A stretch of DNA of 64,000 nt from contig JBCFAY010000005.1 in the NCBI GenBank assembly GCA_038562375.1, forward strand, positions 102,740 through 166,739, in the 5' to 3' direction. The notes below the pieces were generated by a model that saw only the letters and a list, made by a program, of their open reading frames with translations, ran no database searches and had not been told where the DNA came from. Positions 7,764-16,263 of this stretch are shown here, piece by piece. The position numbers and the translations under genes are program-made. Within the stretch, counting starts at the first letter, position 1. Each line of letters opens with the position of its first letter. This DNA comes from JBCFAY01 sp038562375 (GTDB lineage: Bacteria; Bacillota; Clostridia; Christensenellales; CAG-138).

Positions 7764-10700
7764 TTACTCTTTGGGTTCATCCTGTCCGATCAATTCAAAA
7801 AACGCCTCCTGCTTGAGCGGCGAAAGGCTGCGGAAACGGCAGCCGGGGAGCGCCTGATCGAAGCAGCAGACGCCCGCGTGCTCGCAGTGGGCGCACGCGG
7901 TGCGCCGGCCGCGCCGATAGGGCGAAACCTCCGCCCGTCCCGTGAGGAGCGCGTTTACGGTGTCGGCGGCCTTTCTTTGCGCAAAGCGCGTCAGCGAGGT
8001 AAGCTCCGCGTCCGTCGCGCGGCGCGGCGATAACACCTTCGAATCCCTGCCGCCCGATTCCCGGTCGGCGGCGTTCAATACGCCCGCGTCGTCGAGCGAT
8101 ACGCCGTCGAGCCGGTATTCTTTGAGCAGCTTGTCCTCCTGTTCGCCCTCGTCGACAACGGGTTCCTTTACGCCGAGATAGTACATGCCCGCCGCGCGCG
8201 CGCCGCCATACCCCTGCATCGCGGCGGCGAGATAGAGCGGCAGCTGGAGGCGGATGCCCGCGTACAGCTCCGCAAAGTCGAAATCCGTGCCCGTGCCGCG
8301 CTTGTAGTCAACTACGCGCAGGCAGGGCGCGTTTTTTCCGTCGTCGTATAAATCGATCCGGTCAATCTTGCCGACGAGCCGCACGGTCCTGCCCGCCGGT
8401 CCGCAAAGCTCGATCGGCTTGAGCGCGCCGTCCTCCGCGAAGGCGACCTCGCAGGCGACGGGCAGGAATTCGCCCATCGCGATCTGGCGTACCATCGCGA
8501 ACGCGGTCGCCTTGAGCGTGCGCACCATGCGCCTGCCGCGCGCGCGCAGGCGCTCGCTTTGTTCGAGTATGCCGCCGTTGTGCTCGAGGAGCAGGCCGGG
8601 CGCGATCTGATCTACGAGGGCGTCCACCGTCGCCGCGTCGAGCTCCGAAAAGGGGATCCCGCGCCGGAGGATGAGCTTGACGAGCGCATCGAGCGCGCTG
8701 TGGTAGAAACTGCCCTCGTCGAGCGGCCGCTCCCGATACTCTTGGCGCGGCCTGGCGCATATGCCGTACTCGACAAGATGCCTGAAAGGGCACGCGTTAA
8801 AGAGCTCAAGGCGCGACGCGCTCGTATGATCGGGATAAAGGCTCTGCGCGAGCGCCGAGGGCACGCTCGCGCCTGCCGGGTCGTAATAGAGCGCGCTCTC
8901 GAGCAAAAACAGGGTTTGCTTCGCCTGCGGGGCGCGCGCGAAATAGGCGTAGAGCTTTTCCAAAGGCTCGCTTGTCCGCCCGGTATCCGCGAAGCGCCTT
9001 AGGGCGCGCGCGAGCAGCCCGGCCGAAGCGTTTTGGGAGCACAGCGACTCGAGTTGAAGCTCCGCGCCGATATCGCTTGAAAGCTGAACGGACGGGAAGA
9101 TCGCCCTGATGCGGTCGAGAAGCTCGCTCGGCAGGCTCTGGCGGCCGTCGAGGCTGAGCGGATAGCTCAGGTACAGCAGCTCCGTGGGCCTGGAGAGCGC
9201 GCGGTAAAGCTCGAACGTGTCGATCATCGTGTTTACGTCGCTGCCGCCCCAGACGTTCAGGCCGAGGGCGGAGAGGCACGCAAGCTCCGAATCGTCGATC
9301 ACGGAATCGTCGTGGTGATGGCGCGGGAGCACGCCTTCCGCCGCGCCGAGCACGAACAGCGCGCGCACCGCGCGCGCGCGCGTCCTCGAAAGGTTCCCAA
9401 GCAGCACCTGATCCGTGGTGGTGGGGATAATCCCGGCCTCGTAGGCGGCCATGCCCTCCTCGAGCATCGCAAGGTACTTTGAAAGCGGGATCGCATCGTC
9501 CCCGACGATGGTGTAAAGCTGATCCAAAAGTTCGATCAGAAGGTTGTAGATCTGCGCGTTCTCGTCCGCAAGCTCAAGGCGCTGTTCTTCCCTGAGCGCT
9601 TCGACGCGCTTTTGCAATTGCCCTGCGACGTCGAGCCTGACGAGGTATTCGTACAGCGCGCGGGTCTTTTCCCGGGCGCTCTTGGCGCGAAGCCCCTCGC
9701 GCAGCGGAAGAAGCGCATCCATCACAATCGTGCGGGCCTCCTCGGCGGCTTGGCGTTCGCCCTCCTCGCCGCGCTCGAAGGGGCGAAGCAGCATCGACCC
9801 CTGCAGCCCAAAGCGCAGCATATAGTTTTCGAGCGCGTCGGCCTGATCGTCCGCAAGCCTACACAGGCCGCTCTTGATGAGGTCGAGAAAGTCGCTGCGG
9901 AAGAACCCGCGCTCGGCGCAGCGCAGGGCGCTGACCATCAGCACCGCGGCCGGATGCCCCTGCAGCGGGCGGCCCGCGTCCAGAAACAGCGGGATGCCGT
10001 GGTTTAAAAACGCGCGCCGTACCGGCAGGGCGTAGCGGCCAAGATCGGCGCACAATACGGCCATGTCCCGGTAGCGCACGCCCTCGCGCGCGGCGCGGGA
10101 AACCGCGCAGGCGAGCGCCTCGACCTCGGCGGAGACGCTGCTCGCGGCGAAGACGCGGATGCCCGAAGCGTCGCCTTCATACGGGCGGGCGGGGTAGGCG
10201 AACAGCTCGCGCTCGAGATGCTCTAGCGCGGGTTCCTTTTGCCGCTCGCCGGGATCGCGCGCCCGCTCAAGGTCCGCCGCGTTTTTGACCGCGACCTTGC
10301 AGCCTTTTTCCCGCGCGAGCGCAAGGAGCTTTACAAAAGCGCGCGACTCCGGCGCGAAGACCGAACCGTCCCGCGCGTTCGGATCGGGATCGAGGCAGAT
10401 GCAGATGCAGATCGAGCGCGCGTGCTCCATGAGCGCGCCGATCACGCCGGTCAGCTCCGCCGCAAAGATATCGAATTCGTCCAAAAAGTAGTCGCGGTCC
10501 GCAAAGGTCGATTGCCCGAAGCGCGCGGTCAGCTCGTGCAGGGCGTCCTCCCCGTCGAGATACCCCGGCGCGAGCAGCGCCTCGGTGCGCTCGAACAAAA
10601 GCGCGAGGTCGAGGAGCTTATCGCGCAGTGGCTCGGCTTCGCCGAGCCTTTCCGCGGCCTCGAAGAGCGTCTCGGGCCCGATGGAAAACCGCTTGCACAG

Positions 10701-11075
10701 CGAGAACAGCTCGTCGCACTTGAGCGCGAAGCCCGGCCGCTCGGCGACCGGCCCGAACGCCTTGAGTTCGCCCGCGTGTTCGCGGATGCACCGGCGGATC
10801 AGCATGCGCCTGCCCTCGCGCGAGAGCAGCGCGCCCCGGCACCCGGTCTCGCGCAGCACGCGCGCGGCGAGCGTCGAGAACGAAAGCACCTGAACGCCCA
10901 AAAGCCCGCCGCCCATCGCCCGCGCGAGCTCGCGTTCGCTTTCGAACGTGAACTGCTCGGGGACGACGAGCACGGGGCGCTCTTTGGCCCGGATCCTTTG
11001 GCGGATCAGCTCCCGGGCGGCCCGGCTCTTTCCAGCTCCGGCCCTGCCCGATATAAACGTAACGTCGGCAGGCAT
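7764..11075 (-). CDS. addB: ATP-dependent helicase/deoxyribonuclease subunit B
   Basis: The 1103-residue AddB is the partner of AddA. It has a Walker A-like GRAGAGKS (10-17), a degenerate helicase core, and a C-terminal nuclease with GKIDRIDL and VVDYKRG. The iron-sulfur cysteines expected of AddB are present: one in LFNACPFRH (about 762) and three in CAHCEHAGVC near residue 1065. The ATG at 11075 has AAGGAG 6 bases upstream. The gene starts 9 bp after thpR ends and precedes addA, so the three form an operon. Length is slightly short of the B. subtilis protein (about 1166). Confidence 0.94.
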   Translation of the reverse strand: MPADVTFISGRAGAGKSRAARELIRQRIRAKERPVLVVPEQFTFESERELARAMGGGLLGVQVLSFSTLAARVLRETGCRGALLSREGRRMLIRRCIREHAGELKAFGPVAERPGFALKCDELFSLCKRFSIGPETLFEAAERLGEAEPLRDKLLDLALLFERTEALLAPGYLDGEDALHELTARFGQSTFADRDYFLDEFDIFAAELTGVIGALMEHARSICICICLDPDPNARDGSVFAPESRAFVKLLALAREKGCKVAVKNAADLERARDPGERQKEPALEHLERELFAYPARPYEGDASGIRVFAASSVSAEVEALACAVSRAAREGVRYRDMAVLCADLGRYALPVRRAFLNHGIPLFLDAGRPLQGHPAAVLMVSALRCAERGFFRSDFLDLIKSGLCRLADDQADALENYMLRFGLQGSMLLRPFERGEEGERQAAEEARTIVMDALLPLREGLRAKSAREKTRALYEYLVRLDVAGQLQKRVEALREEQRLELADENAQIYNLLIELLDQLYTIVGDDAIPLSKYLAMLEEGMAAYEAGIIPTTTDQVLLGNLSRTRARAVRALFVLGAAEGVLPRHHHDDSVIDDSELACLSALGLNVWGGSDVNTMIDTFELYRALSRPTELLYLSYPLSLDGRQSLPSELLDRIRAIFPSVQLSSDIGAELQLESLCSQNASAGLLARALRRFADTGRTSEPLEKLYAYFARAPQAKQTLFLLESALYYDPAGASVPSALAQSLYPDHTSASRLELFNACPFRHLVEYGICARPRQEYRERPLDEGSFYHSALDALVKLILRRGIPFSELDAATVDALVDQIAPGLLLEHNGGILEQSERLRARGRRMVRTLKATAFAMVRQIAMGEFLPVACEVAFAEDGALKPIELCGPAGRTVRLVGKIDRIDLYDDGKNAPCLRVVDYKRGTGTDFDFAELYAGIRLQLPLYLAAAMQGYGGARAAGMYYLGVKEPVVDEGEQEDKLLKEYRLDGVSLDDAGVLNAADRESGGRDSKVLSPRRATDAELTSLTRFAQRKAADTVNALLTGRAEVSPYRRGRRTACAHCEHAGVCCFDQALPGCRFRSLSPLKQEAFFELIGQDEPKE

Positions 11076-11084
11076 CGCGGCTCC

Positions 11085-11609
11085 TTAGAAGGTTTCCTTG
11101 TGCAGGGAGAAGTACCGCATCTGCGTATCGATGCGGCGGCTTTCGAACAGATGGACGGCATTGACCAAAAAGGACGCGCCCGGCTTAAGAACGGCCGATT
11201 CAAGCGCGCCGGAAGCGCCCGGCTCAAAGGCGCGCGCGAGCGTGATGTGTGGGGAAAAGCGCTTGTAATCCCGGGCGAATCCCCGGTCGCTGAGCTCGCT
11301 TGAGAGGCTTTCGTGCAGCGCGTTCAGCTCGCCGATGTCCCCGTCCACAAGCGCGATCGCGATCCCGCGGTCAAAGCGGTCGAGCCCGCTTAGGTGCAGC
11401 GAGAAAGGCCGGATGCTGCGCACCGCCTGGCGCATGGCGTCCGCGGCGAACGCGAGGGCGTCGGTCTCCCCGAGGAACTGCAGCGTGATGTGATGGTTGC
11501 CCTCCGGCACCCACCGCCCGACGCTGCCGCCGTCTTTCAGCGCTTGCTGAACGCGGACAAGCTCGCGCTGGACGTTATCCGGAAGCGCGATTCCGATAAA
11601 TAGGCGCAA
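11085..11609 (-). CDS. thpR: RNA 2',3'-cyclic phosphodiesterase (2H phosphoesterase)
   Basis: This 174-residue protein is a LigT/ThpR-type 2H phosphoesterase that opens 2',3'-cyclic phosphates on RNA ends. The two catalytic HxTx motifs are clear: HITL at 40-43 and HITL in FSPHITLARAF near 126. The start MRLFIGIALP is the usual family start. It is the first gene of the minus-strand thpR-addB-addA run, with 9 bp to addB. Confidence 0.9.
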   Translation of the reverse strand: MRLFIGIALPDNVQRELVRVQQALKDGGSVGRWVPEGNHHITLQFLGETDALAFAADAMRQAVRSIRPFSLHLSGLDRFDRGIAIALVDGDIGELNALHESLSSELSDRGFARDYKRFSPHITLARAFEPGASGALESAVLKPGASFLVNAVHLFESRRIDTQMRYFSLHKETF

Positions 11610-11837
11610 CCCCGATCCCCCCTCGCCGTTTTATTCCATTATATCGTCTTTGGACATGCTTTGCATCAGCGGATGTGCCCAAAGGCGCACGATTTTCCCA
11701 TATCCCCCGCGCTTTCGATTTATGCGGCGGCCCGTGCCCGTAGAGCGGCTGCATTCCCGTTTGTCCGATCCGCACCCTATTTTCATGGATTCGGCAACGG
11801 ATCCCCAGGATATTCCATGTTTACGGCAAATTCGCGC
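11610..11837. other. Intergenic region between divergent thpR and tetR genes
   Basis: This stretch should carry the promoter of the minus-strand thpR-addB-addA operon, but I found no convincing -35/-10 pair. No gene or RNA family is recognised in it. Confidence 0.4.
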
Positions 11838-11866
11838 TTGCAAAATGTTCCAAGTGGCGCTATACT
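11838..11866 (+). promoter_or_regulatory. Sigma-A promoter of the TetR gene
   Basis: TTGCAA (11838-11843) and TATACT (11861-11866) are separated by exactly 17 bp. Transcription would begin inside the palindrome that follows. Confidence 0.75.
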
Positions 11867-11870
11867 GATG

Positions 11871-11896
11871 CTATCAGCCGGTCGACCGACTGATAG
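11871..11896. promoter_or_regulatory. 26-bp palindromic TetR-type operator
   Basis: Two 13-base arms, CTATCAGCCGGTC and GACCGACTGATAG, form a palindrome with one mismatched pair. It starts 4 bp after the -10 box and ends just before the ribosome binding site of the TetR gene, so autorepression is the natural reading. Confidence 0.75.
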
Positions 11897-11916
11897 AGCG
11901 GAAGGGAGCAAGTGCT

Positions 11917-12486
11917 ATGGCAAAAAAGAAAGGGGATTTTCTCAGCGCCCGCGCGTCGATACTCGACGCGGCGTCGGCGCTCTTCAGCATGGGCGGAATC
12001 CGCGAGGCGAGCCTTGCGGACATCGCGCAGCAGGCGAGGATGAGCAAGGGCACCCTGTATTATTATTACCCGACGAAGGACCATCTGGTGGAGGATATCG
12101 CCGAGGAGCATCTAAGCCGTATAACCGACACGCTCTTCGGCTGGATCGACGCGCTCGACGGCGAGACGGGAGCCAAGGAGGCGCTCGACGCGCTGCTTTC
12201 ACTCTTGATGGCCGACGAAAAGGCGCTTCGGCTGCATGTGGTGCTGCAGTCCGAGGCCGCATTGGGCAACGCGCTCGTCAAAAAAAAGCTGCTCGCGAAA
12301 TACCGCGAGTGGACGCTGATGCTCGAGGTCGGCGCGCTCAAGCTCTCCCAGCCTGCGTCGGGACGGCTCAGGGACATTTCGCGCATATTCTTCGCGGCGA
12401 TCGACGGGTTGGCGCTGCATGAGCTGATCGAAGGCGGAGCGAACAATCGCGACGCGATGGTTCGCCTGCTCCTGGCGGAGGCGTAA
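11917..12486 (+). CDS. TetR/AcrR family transcriptional regulator
   Basis: This 189-residue protein has an N-terminal TetR HTH at about 10-60 (SILDAASALFS, DIAQQARMSKGTLYYYYPTK) and a variable ligand-binding helical C-terminal domain. ATG 11917 follows GGAAGGGAG. The gene lies directly after a 26-bp palindrome and has only one base between its stop and the SGNH hydrolase start, so the two are cotranscribed. The ligand is unknown. Confidence 0.9.
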   Translation: MAKKKGDFLSARASILDAASALFSMGGIREASLADIAQQARMSKGTLYYYYPTKDHLVEDIAEEHLSRITDTLFGWIDALDGETGAKEALDALLSLLMADEKALRLHVVLQSEAALGNALVKKKLLAKYREWTLMLEVGALKLSQPASGRLRDISRIFFAAIDGLALHELIEGGANNRDAMVRLLLAEA

Positions 12487-12487
12487 C

Positions 12488-13201
12488 ATGGATCCGTTCC
12501 GGCGCGTACTTTTGGTAGGCGATTCCATCGCCAAGGGCGTGACGTACGACGCGTCGCGCGGGCGCTACGTCCTGCCGACGGAGAATATCTCCCGCTTGGT
12601 GGAAAAGGCCACCGCGTTTGTGATCGAAAACATCGCCCGCTTCGGCGCGACGGTGGACACGGCGGCGAAGGATCTCACCCGCTGGCTCAAGCGCGGGGGC
12701 TCGCCGCGCCCGGACGTCGTAGCGATCGAGGTCGGCGGCAACGACTGCAATTTCGACTGGGAGGCCGTCGCGCGCGATCCGAAGGCGGAGCATCTGCCAA
12801 AAACGGGGATCGAGGAGTTCGAGCGCACGCTCGGGGGGATGATCGAAGAGGTGCGCGCCGCGGACATCCTGCCGGTGCTCTGTAACCTTCCGCCGATCGA
12901 CGCGGAGCGGTATTTTCGCTATTTTACCGGCGGCGACCCGGATAAGGGCGAGCGTATCCTCGAATGGCTCGGCACGGTCGGGCGCATCTACTGGTGGCAC
13001 GAGCGCTACAGCGCCGCGGTGGAGCAGGTGGCCGAAGCCATGGAAACGCCGCTGATCAACGTGCGCGGCGCGCTGCTGTGCGAGCCGGACTACCGCGTGT
13101 TTGTCGCGGCGGACGGACTGCATCTGAACGAGGAGGGGCAGCGCCGCGTCGCGCTCGCGGTGGAAAAATACGTGCAGAGGCGTTTTTTGCGGCAGGGCTA
13201 G
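12488..13201 (+). CDS. SGNH/GDSL-type hydrolase
   Basis: This 237-residue protein has block I GDSI (11-14, catalytic Ser13), block III VGGNDCNF, and block V DGLHLNEEG (about 209-217) with the Asp/His of the triad. Family members are lipid or carbohydrate esterases. No signal peptide is seen, so it is likely cytoplasmic. It starts one base after tetR and is probably controlled by that regulator; the substrate is not evident. Confidence 0.88.
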   Translation: MDPFRRVLLVGDSIAKGVTYDASRGRYVLPTENISRLVEKATAFVIENIARFGATVDTAAKDLTRWLKRGGSPRPDVVAIEVGGNDCNFDWEAVARDPKAEHLPKTGIEEFERTLGGMIEEVRAADILPVLCNLPPIDAERYFRYFTGGDPDKGERILEWLGTVGRIYWWHERYSAAVEQVAEAMETPLINVRGALLCEPDYRVFVAADGLHLNEEGQRRVALAVEKYVQRRFLRQG

Positions 13202-13256
13202 CCCGCGTAAAGCCGCAAGGCGCGTCTATGCACAAAGGGAAATCCGATGCGGCGCG

Positions 13257-13287
13257 GGGAAAAGCCTTGCGCCGCGAGGCTTTTCCC
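13257..13287. repeat. 11-bp perfect inverted repeat after the SGNH gene
   Basis: GGGAAAAGCCT (13257-13267) and AGGCTTTTCCC (13277-13287) form a strong hairpin with a 9-base loop, without a following T-tract. It may end the tetR transcript. A second long-range inverted repeat (GGCGGTACGT...ACGTACCGCC) follows at about 13309-13365, and a promoter-like TTGTAT-17-TATCAT pair at 13393-13421. No gene is seen between 13202 and 13490. Confidence 0.4.
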
Positions 13288-13490
13288 CCGGAAATCGCCG
13301 GCTCCGGCGGTACGTGCGGTTCCCTCCAAAAGGCCGCGCGGCCCTCTTTGAACGTACCGCCGTGCGCGTCCCTGTTCGGGGGCGCGCCCTTCTTGTATAC
13401 CGGGCGCAAATCGGGTATCATAGAGGTGTAGTGACATTCGATCTGCCCGCTTGGGAGCCTGTTTTGCCGTGCTTTCCCCAATGTTTTCTC

Positions 13491-13519
13491 TTGACAGAGT
13501 CCTATGGATGCCTTATGAT
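13491..13519 (+). promoter_or_regulatory. Sigma-A promoter of the T-box transcript
   Basis: A consensus TTGACA (13491-13496) and TATGAT (13514-13519) are separated by 17 bp. Transcription would begin near 13526, just before T-box stem I. Confidence 0.85.
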
Positions 13520-13525
13520 AGTGAG

Positions 13526-13780
13526 CAATCATAAACGCGGTGATAGAGACTGCGTCCGGCGGTGTAGACTTCAGAGAACCGGTGGTTGGTGCGAACCGGC
13601 GCTGCTGCGGATGCGTATCCCTCTTGAGCGGATGTCCTGAACGGCAGTAAGGGCATACGGCGTGCTCCGTTAAAGGCAAAGGGTTTGTTGGAACCCTGTA
13701 AAGAGGATTTCGCAAGAGAAATCAAATTGGGTGGTATCGCGCGGTTAGGCTGCGTCCCAAACGGGACTCAGCCTTTTATT
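13526..13780 (+). ncRNA. T-box leader (tRNA-sensing riboswitch)
   Basis: The leader carries the hallmark T-box sequence AAATTGGGTGGTATCGCG (13724-13741), whose TGGT bulge pairs with an uncharged tRNA NCCA end. Upstream is a stem I with AGAGA (13573-13577) and a distal GGTGGTTGGTGCGAACCGG arm, then hairpins GGGTTT-GTTG-GAACCC (13681-13696) and GATTTC...GAAATC (13706-13723). The downstream CGTCCC also forms the terminator, the usual mutually exclusive switch. The specifier codon is not certain: a plausible internal loop contains GTATCC (13615-13620), readable as Val, Tyr or Ile. It precedes an XRE-cupin regulator and an acyl-CoA ligase rather than a synthetase or amino acid gene. Confidence 0.88.
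13747..13780 (+). terminator. T-box regulated terminator
   Basis: AGGCTG-c-GTCCC / GGGAC-t-CAGCCT form a nearly perfect stem (13747-13774) with an AAAC loop and TTTTATTATT after it. Its 5' arm overlaps the antiterminator partner sequence. Confidence 0.85.
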
Positions 13781-13799
13781 ATTCTAAGGAGGTATCGTT

Positions 13800-14351
13800 A
13801 TGACGGATCAACTTCGCGAGATCGGAATCCGGCTCAAAGCCTTGCGCGAGATCGAAGACCTCAGCCCGGCGGAAATCGCGGCGCGCTGCAAGGTCTCGGT
13901 TGAAGACTACGAGGCTTACGAACGCGGGGAGAAGGACTTCTCCTTCAGTTTCCTTTATAATGCCGCGGCGGTGCTCGGCGTGGACGTGATGGATATCATG
14001 ACCGGCGATTCGCCCAAGCTTTCCACCTGCTCGCTGGTGCGCGCCGGAACGGGCTTCAAGGTGGAGCGCAGGCAGGCGTATTCGTACAGGCATCTGGCGT
14101 TCACCTTCCGCAACAAGAAGGCGGACCCGTTCCTCGTTACGGTATCGCCGTCCGACAAACTTCCCGAGCTGCACGGGCATGAGGGCCAGGAGTTCCAGTA
14201 CCTGCTCGAAGGCGAGGCGGTCGTGGCGATGGGCGATGTGCGCTATGAGCTTAAGGCGGGAGATTCGCTGTATTTCGATTCGTCGATCCCGCACGCGCTC
14301 AACGCGCTCGGCGGCAAACCGGCGACGTTCCTTGCGGTGGTCATCAAATAA
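13800..14351 (+). CDS. XRE-family regulator with C-terminal cupin domain
   Basis: This 183-residue protein has an N-terminal Cro/CI HTH (about 7-62: IGIRLKALREIEDLSPAEIA) and a C-terminal cupin (about 110-183) with the HGHEGQEFQYLLEGE and DSLYFDSSIPHAL barrel motifs, including candidate metal His/Glu residues. Such one-component regulators sense a small molecule in the cupin. AAGGAGG lies 9 bases before ATG 13800. It is the first gene behind the T-box and is followed by the acyl-CoA ligase after 44 bp, a pairing I recognise from other Clostridia. Confidence 0.9.
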   Translation: MTDQLREIGIRLKALREIEDLSPAEIAARCKVSVEDYEAYERGEKDFSFSFLYNAAAVLGVDVMDIMTGDSPKLSTCSLVRAGTGFKVERRQAYSYRHLAFTFRNKKADPFLVTVSPSDKLPELHGHEGQEFQYLLEGEAVVAMGDVRYELKAGDSLYFDSSIPHALNALGGKPATFLAVVIK

Positions 14352-14395
14352 TTGCGGCGGCGGGCCGACGCCCCGCTGAAGAAAGGGAGGTTCCA

Positions 14396-16054
14396 ATGTC
14401 ATTACTTGAAGAATTCGTCTGTACCAAATTTTCCTCCTATGAGGATTTTTCCAGCAATTATCGGGTGAACGCGCCGGAGGGCTTCAACTTCGCTTACGAT
14501 GTAATCGACCGTATCGCAAAGGAGGAGCCGTCCCGCCGCGCCATGCTCTGGGTCAGCCGCGACAACAAGGAACGCTCGTTCACATTCGGGGACATGAGCC
14601 GCCTTTCCAACAAGGCCGCCAACGTCTTTACCGCGCTGGGCGTACAAAAGGGCGATACCGTCATGCTGGTGCTCAAGCGCCGCTACCAGTTCTGGTACGC
14701 GCTGATGGCGCTGCACAAGATCGGCGCGATCGGCATCCCCAGCACGCATCTTCTCACGCCGAACGATTACGACTACCGCGCCAACGCGGCGGGATCGGTG
14801 ATGATCCTCTCCGTAAACGAGCCCGAGGTTGTGGAGCACATCAAAAACGCCAAGGAACGGCTGAAAACCGTTCGCGCCTACGGCCTGATCGACGGCGATG
14901 CGCCCGAGGGCTTCGTCGATTTCGACGCGCTTGTCGAAGCCGCGAGCGACGATTTTCCCGTGCCTATGCCCCGCCCCGGCGGAAAAGACCTGCTGCTTTT
15001 ATACTTTACCTCCGGCACGACCGGTTATCCGAAGATGGTCTGCCACGACCATTACTATCCGCTCGGCCATATCCCGACCGCGTGGTTCTGGCACTGCGTG
15101 GTGCCGGACGGACTGCACTTCACCATTTCCGACACGGGCTGGGGAAAGGCGGCGTGGGGCAAGCTCTACGGGCAATGGCTCAGCTCGGCGGGAATCTTCA
15201 CCTACGATTTCGATAAGTTCGACGCGCACGATATCCTCGACAAGATGCAGAAGTACCGCATCACGACCTTCTGCGCGCCGCCGACGATGTACCGCTACAT
15301 CATCAAGGAACCGCTGGAGAAGTACGACCTGTCGTCGCTCAAGCATGTTACCACCGCGGGCGAGGCGCTCAATCCCGAGGTCTATCACCGCTTCAAGGAG
15401 GCCGTGGGCCTCGAGATCCACGAGGGCTTCGGCCAGACCGAGAGCACGCTCATGCTCGCGACCTTCCCCGGGATGCAGCTCAAGACCGGCTCCATGGGCA
15501 GGGTCACGCCGGGCTACGAGGTGGTCGTACTCGATGCGGAATGCAACGAGAGCGCGATCGGCGAGCCGGGCGAGATCTGCATCTGCACCAAGAACGGCAA
15601 GCCCTTAGGCATGTTCAGCGGCTATTACAAGGATCCCGAGCTCACCGCCACCGCCTGGCACGACGATTATTATCACACCGGCGACGTGGCCTGGAAGGAC
15701 GGGGACGGCTATTTCTGGTTCGTCGGCCGCTCGGACGATGTGATCAAGAGCTCCGGCTACAGGATCGGCCCGTTCGAGGTCGAAAGCGCGATGATGGAGC
15801 ATCCGGCGGTGCTCGAGGTCGCCGTCATCGGCGTACCCGATCCCGATCGCGGCGCACTCGTGAAGGCGAGCGTTGTGCTCGCCAAGGGGTACGAGCCCTC
15901 CGAATCGCTCAAGAAGGAGTTGCAGGATCACGTCAAGCGCGTTACCGCGCCGTATAAATACCCGCGCATCGTCGAGTTCGTCGAGAGCCTTCCCAAGACG
16001 ATCAGCGGCAAGATCCGCCGCGTGCAGCTGCGCGAGGAGTCCAAGCAGAAATAG
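14396..16054 (+). CDS. AMP-binding acyl-CoA ligase (acetyl-CoA synthetase / ACSM-like)
   Basis: This 552-residue ANL-superfamily enzyme activates a carboxylic acid via acyl-AMP and then CoA. Motifs: P-loop YFTSGTTGYPKM (about 202-213), FGQTEST, YHTGDVAWKDGDGYFWF (about 427), GRSDDVIKSSGYRIGPFE, and the C-terminal catalytic Lys in TISGKIRR (about 537). The overall layout matches medium/branched-chain acyl-CoA ligases rather than true Acs. Cotranscription with the T-box leader suggests the acid is connected with an amino acid, for example a branched-chain or aryl acid reductively carboxylated to an amino acid; that is inference. Confidence 0.88.
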   Translation: MSLLEEFVCTKFSSYEDFSSNYRVNAPEGFNFAYDVIDRIAKEEPSRRAMLWVSRDNKERSFTFGDMSRLSNKAANVFTALGVQKGDTVMLVLKRRYQFWYALMALHKIGAIGIPSTHLLTPNDYDYRANAAGSVMILSVNEPEVVEHIKNAKERLKTVRAYGLIDGDAPEGFVDFDALVEAASDDFPVPMPRPGGKDLLLLYFTSGTTGYPKMVCHDHYYPLGHIPTAWFWHCVVPDGLHFTISDTGWGKAAWGKLYGQWLSSAGIFTYDFDKFDAHDILDKMQKYRITTFCAPPTMYRYIIKEPLEKYDLSSLKHVTTAGEALNPEVYHRFKEAVGLEIHEGFGQTESTLMLATFPGMQLKTGSMGRVTPGYEVVVLDAECNESAIGEPGEICICTKNGKPLGMFSGYYKDPELTATAWHDDYYHTGDVAWKDGDGYFWFVGRSDDVIKSSGYRIGPFEVESAMMEHPAVLEVAVIGVPDPDRGALVKASVVLAKGYEPSESLKKELQDHVKRVTAPYKYPRIVEFVESLPKTISGKIRRVQLREESKQK

Positions 16055-16092
16055 CTCCGCGCGGTCGGCGCAATACAGGCTCCATTCCATTC

Positions 16093-16126
16093 GGCGTCTT
16101 TGCCCTCCGGCAAAGGCGCCGTTTTT
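16093..16126 (+). terminator. Terminator after the acyl-CoA ligase
   Basis: A 12-bp stem (GGCGTCTTTGCC / GGCAAAGGCGCC, one wobble) with a CTCC loop is followed by GTTTTTG. Confidence 0.8.
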
Positions 16127-16193
16127 GCTTGGAACAGAGCTTCGTTCGGATTGCATTTTCAAACCGTATATCCACCTTATTCATAAATTATTT

Positions 16194-16206
16194 ATCGAAT
16201 TTCGAT
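16194..16206. promoter_or_regulatory. Palindrome ATCGAATTTCGAT upstream of the DUF2975 operon
   Basis: A perfect 6-1-6 palindrome lies about 10 bp upstream of the -35 box of the DUF2975/HTH operon. It is a candidate operator for the YozG-type HTH protein encoded there. Confidence 0.4.
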
Positions 16207-16215
16207 AACATTATA

Positions 16216-16244
16216 TTGAAATTCATTGAACAATCTGGTATGAT
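16216..16244 (+). promoter_or_regulatory. Sigma-A promoter of the DUF2975 operon
   Basis: TTGAAA (16216-16221) and TATGAT (16239-16244) with 17-bp spacing lie 19 bp before the first ATG. Confidence 0.65.
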
Positions 16245-16263
16245 TTGCGCGGAGGTGAAGCTC

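Noticed and set aside
11661..12422. 253-aa frame overlapping the TetR gene
   Set aside because: It runs through the promoter and operator and lacks an RBS and any family similarity.
13301..13490. Possible additional RNA element before the T-box promoter
   Set aside because: The long-range inverted repeat and TTGTAT-17-TATCAT pair are suggestive, but no conserved motif or gene follows before the stronger TTGACA promoter.
13056..13715. 219-aa minus-strand frame over the T-box leader
   Set aside because: It covers the leader, promoter and end of the SGNH gene and has no protein family features.
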